From assembly GCF_050003625.1 (NCBI RefSeq), contig NC_134398.1:101981498-102045497 (forward strand): a stretch of 64,000 nucleotides of DNA, in the 5' to 3' direction. Both the position numbers and the translations under genes were made by a program. The notes beneath the pieces were generated by a model. That model was not told the origin of the DNA and did not search any database. It saw nothing but the letters and a program-made list of their open reading frames with translations. Position 1 is the stretch's first letter. Each line of letters starts with the position of its first letter. This document shows positions 57,421 to 64,000 of this stretch, one piece after another. Origin of the DNA: Haematobia irritans (taxonomy: Eukaryota; Arthropoda; Insecta; Diptera; Muscidae).

Positions 57421-59335
57421 TATACCCACCACCATAGAATGGTGACGGGGGTATAATAAGTTTGTCATTCCGTTTGTAACGCATCGAAATATCGATTTCC
57501 GACTATATAAAGTATATATATTCTTGATCAGGGAGAAATTCTAAGACGATATAACGATGTCCGTCTGTCCGTCTGTCTGTCTGTCTGTCTGTCTGTCTGT
57601 TGTAATCACGCTACAGTCTTCAATAATGAAGCAATCGTGCTGAAATTTTGCACAAACTCGTCTTTTGTCTGCAGGCAGGTCAAGTTCGAAGATGGGCTAT
57701 ATCGGTCCAGGTTTTGATATAGTCCCCATATAAACCGACCTCCCGATTTGGGGTCTTGGGCTTATAGAAATAGTAGTTTTTATCCAATTTGCATGCAATT
57801 TGAAATCTAGAGGTATTTTATGCCCGTAAAGAGGTGTGCCAAAAATGGTGAGTATCGGTCCATGTTTTGGTATAGACCCCATATAGACCGATCTCCCGAT
57901 TTTAATTCTTGGGCTTATAGAAACCGCAGTTTTTATTCAATTTACCTGAAATTGGAAATCAAGAGGTATTGTAGGACCACAAATACGTGTGCCAAAAATT
58001 GTGGGTATCGGTCCATGTTTTGGTATGGTCCCCATATAAAACGAACTCCCGATTTGGGGTCTTGGGCTTATAGGAACCGTAGTTTTTATCAAATTTGTCT
58101 GAAATTGGAAACCTAGAGGTATTTTAGGGCCATAAAGAGGTGTGCCGAAAATGGTGAGTATCGGTCCATATTTTGGTATAGCCCCCATATAGACCGATTT
58201 CCCGAGTTTACTTCTTGGGCTTCTAGAATCCGAAGTTTTTATTCAATTTACCTGAAATTGGAAATCTAGAGGTATTGTAGGACCACAAATACGTGTGCCG
58301 AAAACTGTGAGTATCGGTCCATATTTTGGTATAGCCCCCTTATAGACCGATCTCCCGATTTTACTTCTTGGGCTTATAGAACCAGCAGTTTTTATTCAAT
58401 TTACCTGAAATTGTAAATCTAGAGGTATTATAGGACCACAAATACGTGTGCTAAAAATTGTATGTATCGGTATAGCCCCCATATAGACCCATATAGACCG
58501 GTATAGCCCCCATATAGACCGATCTCCCGATTTTACTTCTTGGGCTTATAGAAACCGCAGTATTTATTCAATTTACCTGAAATTGGGAATCTAGAGGTAT
58601 TGTAGGACCACAAATACGTGTGCCAAAAATTGTGAGTGTCGGTTCATGTTTTGGTATGGTCCTCATATAAAACGACCTCCCGATTTGGGTCTTGGGTTTA
58701 TAGAAACCGTAGTTTTTATCCAATTTGTCTGAAATTGGAAATCTAGAGGTATTTTAGGACCATAAAGAGGTGTGATGAAAATGGTGAGTATCGGCCCATA
58801 TTTTGGTATATCCCCCATATAGACCGATTTCCCGATTTTACTTCTTGGGCTGCTAGAAACCGTAGTTATTATCTGATTTGCCTGAAATTGTAAATATTCT
58901 GGTATTTTAGGCTCACAAAAACGTGCATCGGATTAAGTTTTTATCGGTCCATTTGGTAATGCCTCCATATAGACCGACTTCACTTCTTGAGGGTGTAGAA
59001 GGCGCACTGATCATGAAAATTGCTTGAAACTCAATGTAAAATTTCCAGATTTTACTTCTACAGATTTAAGATTTCAAATCAAGACGTTATTTTATAATTT
59101 TCTTGCACACTTACAAGAGATGTTAATGATTCCTCTAAAACTCAAACAAAAATGGTTCTTATAAATCCAGAATTTGATATAGTCCTCATAGTTGAAATCT
59201 TTAAAATTATCTTCGAGAAGTGTCCTCAAGTCCTCAAGCCCTCCTGAAATTTCAAAGGAAACCCTAATATTTGGTTCATGGTGGTGGGTATTTAAGATTC
59301 GGCCCGGCCGAACTTACCGCTGTATATACTTGTTT
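57421..59335 (+). repeat. Interspersed repeat family D, copy 1
   Basis: Starts TATACCCACCACCATAG and ends CGCTGTATATACTTG. The head has GTCCGTCTGTCCGTCTG. The core has about nine units, each with a CCCATATAGACCGAT block at 57725, 57878, 58031, 58184, 58337, 58509, 58662, 58814 and 58964; most spacings are exactly 153. The empty site is at 53117-53130 (ATATTTTTTTTAATTTAAT), so insertion was into a T run. Confidence 0.88.
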
Positions 59336-60177
59336 AATTTAATATGGTGAACCGTTTTCAAGTTATTCCAATGTATGTAGCGGAAGAGCCTTAATTTTGA
59401 ACATAACGGTATATCTCGAAAAGCTGATAGAAAAACCCCAAGTGCAGATTTGGATTAAGCGACCTTAAGTTACTAAAAATTTCAAATCAACACAAAGAAG
59501 TTAAATTTTGTTCCTCTGTGTCATTGTTCTTTTTTCTTAATTCCATTCCTTATAAAATTCTACGTACTCTAGAAAAAAGTATAGGAAAAATATGTGTACC
59601 TTTCTACCCTAGATTGAACGTTTCGAAAAAAGTACTAAAACATTGACCGACTCACCATATTCGGCACACCTATTAATGGACCAAAAGTACCTCTACGTTT
59701 TGAATTTCATGCAAATCGGATACAAATTGTAATGCTTTGGAGCTAAAGACATTGACCAATTAAGGTATAGACATCTCAAATAAATTCACAGCGCTGTAGT
59801 TTGTCTGCACACCGTAGAGGGCTCTTTTTCGTCTGCAATTGAGTGATTTTTTAATTTGGCTTTAATTTGTTTTCTTCTCTTTGTTCTCTTGATCAAATAC
59901 CACATATTGGAAAAACATGTAAAATTCTATACATCCACACCTTTTTTGTAATGTAAATTGACTAATTTTTACGGTAATTCTCGTTTTCCAAAAAGAATTT
60001 GAGTCACTTGACTGCGCACTGCAAAAAAAAAAAACAAAACCATGGTGAATTATCAAAGTATGTCTCTATATTTAATTGGGGGCAAAATCGAAACTTAGGC
60101 CGATGTAGCCCATCTTCTCTGACTTTTTTTATTAAGTCTATAGATTAAATAATCCTTACAGACTAATTCTATAAATA

Positions 60178-62836
60178 CACACAGTGAACCCTTTTCCATT
60201 GCAAAATGAACTAAACAGTAGAATATTGACCATGATTTAGCCCTTAAGATTTTTTTCAACTTGTCTAGTTTATAATTCTCTTAAATTTTAGTTCATCTAT
60301 AACATTGTAGTTTAGTTCATTTTTACAACACCATAAGATTTATATACCCCTACCAAGTTAAAAAGTCAGTATTATTTTGGTTTACTTGCTTATTTTGTGG
60401 GAAACCCGAAAATCAATCATTCCACAGTACAGAGAAATTAAATAATTAAAGGAACAACAAACCGTTTTACAATTTCATACATTAAAATTAAACTTTCTTT
60501 AAGCAAAAGTACTTTATTATAAAAACTTATGATGAAAGTTCTTAATACAATGTTTTTCGTGAATAAAAATTATGACCACGTAGAACAGAGAGTAGTTCAT
60601 TTGAACCCGCTGTTTGGACATTTTGACTTATCCTTTTTTTATTCATCGTAGGTAATTTTTTCACATATCTTGCTGGAAAAAATGGAAACAAAAATGAAAA
60701 TTGTTAAAAATTAACACCATGTAATGAAATATAATTTTTAATTCTTCATTTTAGCTTGTAACTTACCATATTTGGGGACATTTTATCAAATGGTGTAAGG
60801 AATTCAACTTTTCTTTGGAAAACGTATCTCATAAAATTTGTACCTGAAACAATTAGAGAAATAATGAAGTATTCTATATAAACTCATAAAACGGTGCTCT
60901 TATCGATTTGAAGGATATAATAAAATAAATATTCTAGTTGAAAGAAAGTTTTAATATACAACTTACCAATTCTCTATTAAATTGTACCCTGAGGGGAAAT
61001 ATAAAAAGTTATCCTAATTTATTTGGGTTACTCTGAAATTAAATATTTATTTTTTACATTAAATAAAATTATTAAATAGGTTTTCAAAAAATCTAATGAA
61101 AAAAATAATAATATGCTTAAAAAACCAAATATTCTTGATAACCCTACACAGTCATTATTCGTCAAAATGACGACACGTAATTTCATTTTCGATTTAAAAT
61201 GCATTTTAGTCTATTGGGAAATAGTAAATTTAAGTTATACTAATTCGACCGTTTTATGAATTTTTGTTTTATACTTCTTCAAACCAAATTGAATAAGAAA
61301 ATAAATTCAAGTTTGGTTCACTTTTTCGCTCACGATGAAAATTATAGCTTCTTGAAATCAGCCGAAGTTAAAATGACGAAGGATGACGTTAATGTACAAA
61401 AAATAAGGATGACTGTCGAGGGTTAAAAGAAAGTTAAAGAATCCTTACCAATTCACTATTAAATTACAGGCAAAGGAGTACTAAAAATTTTTCAAAATTT
61501 TTAAGGGTTTATTCTGAAATTAAATATTTGTTTTTACATTAAAAATATTACATTGGATTCCAAAAAATTTGATTAAAGAAATACTAAAATAAGGTATTAA
61601 AAACCTGTAATTTTGATGATAAAAAGGTCACAAAAACGTAAATAATCTATTTGAAATAAAGCCAATTTTTAAAAGAAAACCTATCAATTCTCTATTTTTT
61701 AAATTTGTTCGAATCCACCTGGAGTTGCTCTGAAATTAAATATTGTTTTTACAACAAAGAAAAACATTAAACTGGTTTGCAAAAAAAAAAAAATAATTAA
61801 CAAATAATAATATACATAAAAAATATTCTTTTTAAAAGAAAGTCATATTAAAAAAATACTTATCAATTTATGAATAAACTATACGCTGAGATATAACAAA
61901 AATTTTCCAAATTCATCTGGAATTGAATATTAATTTTTTACATAGAATAATAAAAATTTCAATACACTTTCAATTTCAACATATTTTCCTAAATATTCTT
62001 AATAACTTTTTTCTAAACTACCGATAAAATATTAATAACTTTCATTTAAAAGGTTTAATAAACAAACACCAATATAAGTCTCAAAAATCCAAAATATTCC
62101 ATGCCTTTATATTCCCTTGTTGCATACCTACTTAAAAGATGCAACAGCCCACGCCAACGCCAACTATAGAACTGAAGCATGCCAAACAAAACCAAGCAAA
62201 GCCAAAACATTCCTACAACAACAAAAACACATGTGCCTTTATTGAAAACAACACCTCATCCAGCCAAATAAACCATCCGCGAATAACAAACACACACACA
62301 CAAACCACTAAATGAAAAAAAAAATAAAAATAACCCCACGCTCATGTATACACAACAAAACTCAAGTAACATCATCTTTACATTAATCACATTCCACTAT
62401 GCCGATAAAGATCTCTGTACTATGCATTAGTTCATCGCAACTGCTGGCAATTTACTCTAAGAATAATATTCGTAAAGGCACACCAGTTTATGAACGATGA
62501 AACGTTTAACTTAAAATTTGCAAAATTTTCATGAAATGTTATCTACCATTTTTGACGAAAATGTCTATAAATTTAATTACATGTGAACTAAAAATATTTC
62601 ATTGGGTAATTTTTTACCAACAATTATTAACTATAGGAATTGTCAGTAAGAAATTGCTATCCACTTTCAAGTTCATTTTTCGTAAAAAAATATTTGCTCA
62701 TACCAAAAAATTTTATAGTAAATTGCACTTATTATTTAGAAAATACTTTACATTTCACAAGTAGTTTTATAGCATGACAAACGAATTTTTAACTACCAGT
62801 TAAGAAATTTTTTAAGGAAATTTCCTTCGTATTTTT
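60178..62836 (-). mobile_element. Element X, copy 4 (tandem duplicate of copy 3)
   Basis: Offset 6209 from 53969-56627, including the piggyBac MITE at 61142-61422. Practically identical. Confidence 0.85.
61142..61422. mobile_element. 281-bp piggyBac-type MITE, copy d
   Basis: Tandem duplicate of 54933-55213, not an independent insertion. Confidence 0.85.
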
Positions 62837-63048
62837 TGTTTTTTGTAAGTTAATTTTTTTCTCTCTCATTTATTCTAGCTACATATGTAATAATACTTAA
62901 AAACGAACGTTTATATTTCTAAAAAAAACACACATTGAAAGAGCATATTTTTACTATCAATAAAACTACAGTTGTATTTATAGGTACTAATATGATACAC
63001 ATATCTGTGCCATTATAATTATAATTTAAAAATATAGTTATCTTTAGG

Positions 63049-63413
63049 TATGTATCTCATTTGTGTTTTCTATCCTAATAAGCAATGTCTTTTGTGAAAA
63101 AGTATTTAGTGTTCTAAATAATTTATATACCAAATATAGGAATAGAATGACCTTTGACCTAATAAAAGCTGAACTATTAGTAAGAATAAATTTTAATGAG
63201 GATTGCAAACACTTTCAAAACTTTTTAACGACACCCGATGGTAGAGAGTTAATTAATTCTGTATCTAAGGATACGAATTATATGTGGCAACATACTGATT
63301 TGTCATTGTTATATTATTTTTGTTTCTTTTACATTGTCTTTGGCATTTCAACTGTTTATGATATATTTGCTTTTATTCTAATAATTGTTATAAAAAATAA
63401 AAATATAAATTAA
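63049..63413 (+). pseudogene. hAT transposase C-terminal exon, copy 2
   Basis: Tandem duplicate of 56840-57204 at offset 6209, identical by eye. Confidence 0.75.
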
Positions 63414-63629
63414 CCCAATAGTATGAGTGTTTTTATTTGTCAAGTTTTTTTTTTTTAAATCAAGTTTTTTTGTTTTTTGATCAATGTCAAGCTGTTTGAC
63501 AAATTGGATCTGGCAAGCGTATTTGGGACGCTGAATCCAAATCTGCACTTGGTAAAACGACTTGCAAAATTTAAAAACAATGTAAGCACGGCTTAAAGAG
63601 GATATTGTTAGAGAGTTTCGGATATTTTT

Positions 63630-64000
63630 TTATACCCACCACCATAGAATGGTGACGGGGGTATAATAAGTTTGTCATTCCGTTTGTAACGCATCGAAAT
63701 ATCGATTTCCGACTATATAAAGTATATATATTCTTGATCAGGGAGAAATTCTAAGACGATATAACGATGTCCGTCTGTCCGTCTGTCTGTCTGTCTGTCT
63801 GTCTGTCTGTTGTAATCACGCTACAGTCTTCAATAATGAAGCAATCGTGCTGAAATTTTGCACAAACTCGTCTTTTGTCTGCAGGCAGGTCAAGTTCGAA
63901 GATGGGCTATATCGGTCCAGGTTTTGATATAGTCCCCATATAAACCGACCTCCCGATTTGGGGTCTTGGGCTTATAGAAATAGTAGTTTTTATCCAATTT
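63630..64000 (+). repeat. Interspersed repeat family D, copy 2 (partial)
   Basis: Matches 57421-57791 and is cut by the window end. Confidence 0.88.

Larger units (their letters stand above)
53127..59335 (+). repeat. 6209-bp tandem repeat, unit 1
   Basis: 53127-57791 matches 59336-64000 at a constant offset of 6209 with only scattered single-base differences (for example ACCTTAAATTA versus ACCTTAAGTTA). Unit order: Y, X copy 3, hAT 3' part, family D. The preceding hAT 3' part (52475-53126) lacks family D, and its spacing to the next is 4299, so D was added to an older 4.3-kb unit. Confidence 0.93.
59336..64000 (+). repeat. 6209-bp tandem repeat, unit 2 (runs off the window)
   Basis: Second unit of the tandem repeat in the same order as unit 1. 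The window ends inside family D. Confidence 0.93.

Noticed and set aside
57694..59000. CRISPR-like array or repeat-protein gene in the 153-bp units.
   Set aside because: Units are contiguous, diverged and far too long for CRISPR repeats. Because 153 is divisible by 3, repeated peptides appear in chance open frames (57820-58116) without a start context or domain.
1..64000. A conventional host gene.
   Set aside because: All convincing coding regions belong to mobile elements; no multi-exon host gene, rRNA or standard tRNA gene was recognised.

Overview
This is AT-rich eukaryotic DNA with no recognisable host gene. Codon use, introns of about 60 bp, and the mix of Ty3/gypsy, PIF/Harbinger, Tc1/mariner (DD41D), hAT, piggyBac-type and LINE sequences point to a higher-fly (brachyceran dipteran) genome. 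A calyptrate/muscid fly is my guess from the repeat style. The window is a stack of nested mobile elements, probably heterochromatic or otherwise repeat-dense. Empty copies elsewhere in the window date and delimit many insertions.

Layout. (1) 1-5132: 3' part of a gypsy element (Gypsy-1) whose pol is broken by a 169-172 bp tandem duplication. Its 3' LTR carries a TTA-flanked MITE and a 986-bp 'CAC' element (family I). (2) 5133-8282: unassigned AT-rich DNA and an interspersed repeat (family A) built of ~150 bp units. (3) 8283-24999: one copy of a ~2.9 kb dispersed element (X). It is split by Gypsy-2 (9373-16014, one long gag-pol frame interrupted by the 1780-bp family II element) and by a second family A copy. 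That family A copy is itself split by a complete two-gene PIF/Harbinger transposon (16277-22013), which in turn holds a 934-bp mariner. (4) 25018-32600: a second 934-bp mariner, then a LINE on the minus strand interrupted in frame by two family III elements. (5) 32796-37373: repeat family B, interrupted by a 2687-bp non-coding hAT with GGAGC-rich ends. (6) 37708-42250: a second LINE interrupted by Gypsy-3, an internally deleted gag-integrase retroelement with near-identical 603-bp LTRs. (7) 42735-53126: LINE debris, family I copy 2, X copy 2, and a hAT fragment holding family II copy 2. (8) 53127-64000: a near-identical 6209-bp tandem repeat (period 6209) containing X, a hAT 3' exon and repeat family D.

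The most distinctive material is a set of long non-coding elements. They begin 5'-CAC, usually followed by a short A-rich stretch, and where boundaries are clear they are flanked by TA (occasionally TG or CA). Families I-III carry dense family-specific short-motif arrays. Two of these families contain tRNA-like modules, and the X family carries an array of ~65-nt exon-like blocks with consensus splice sites. These elements have no transposase of their own in the window.

Limits: everything was read by eye. Identities, boundaries in homopolymers and tRNA folds are approximate, and the tandem repeats could include assembly error.
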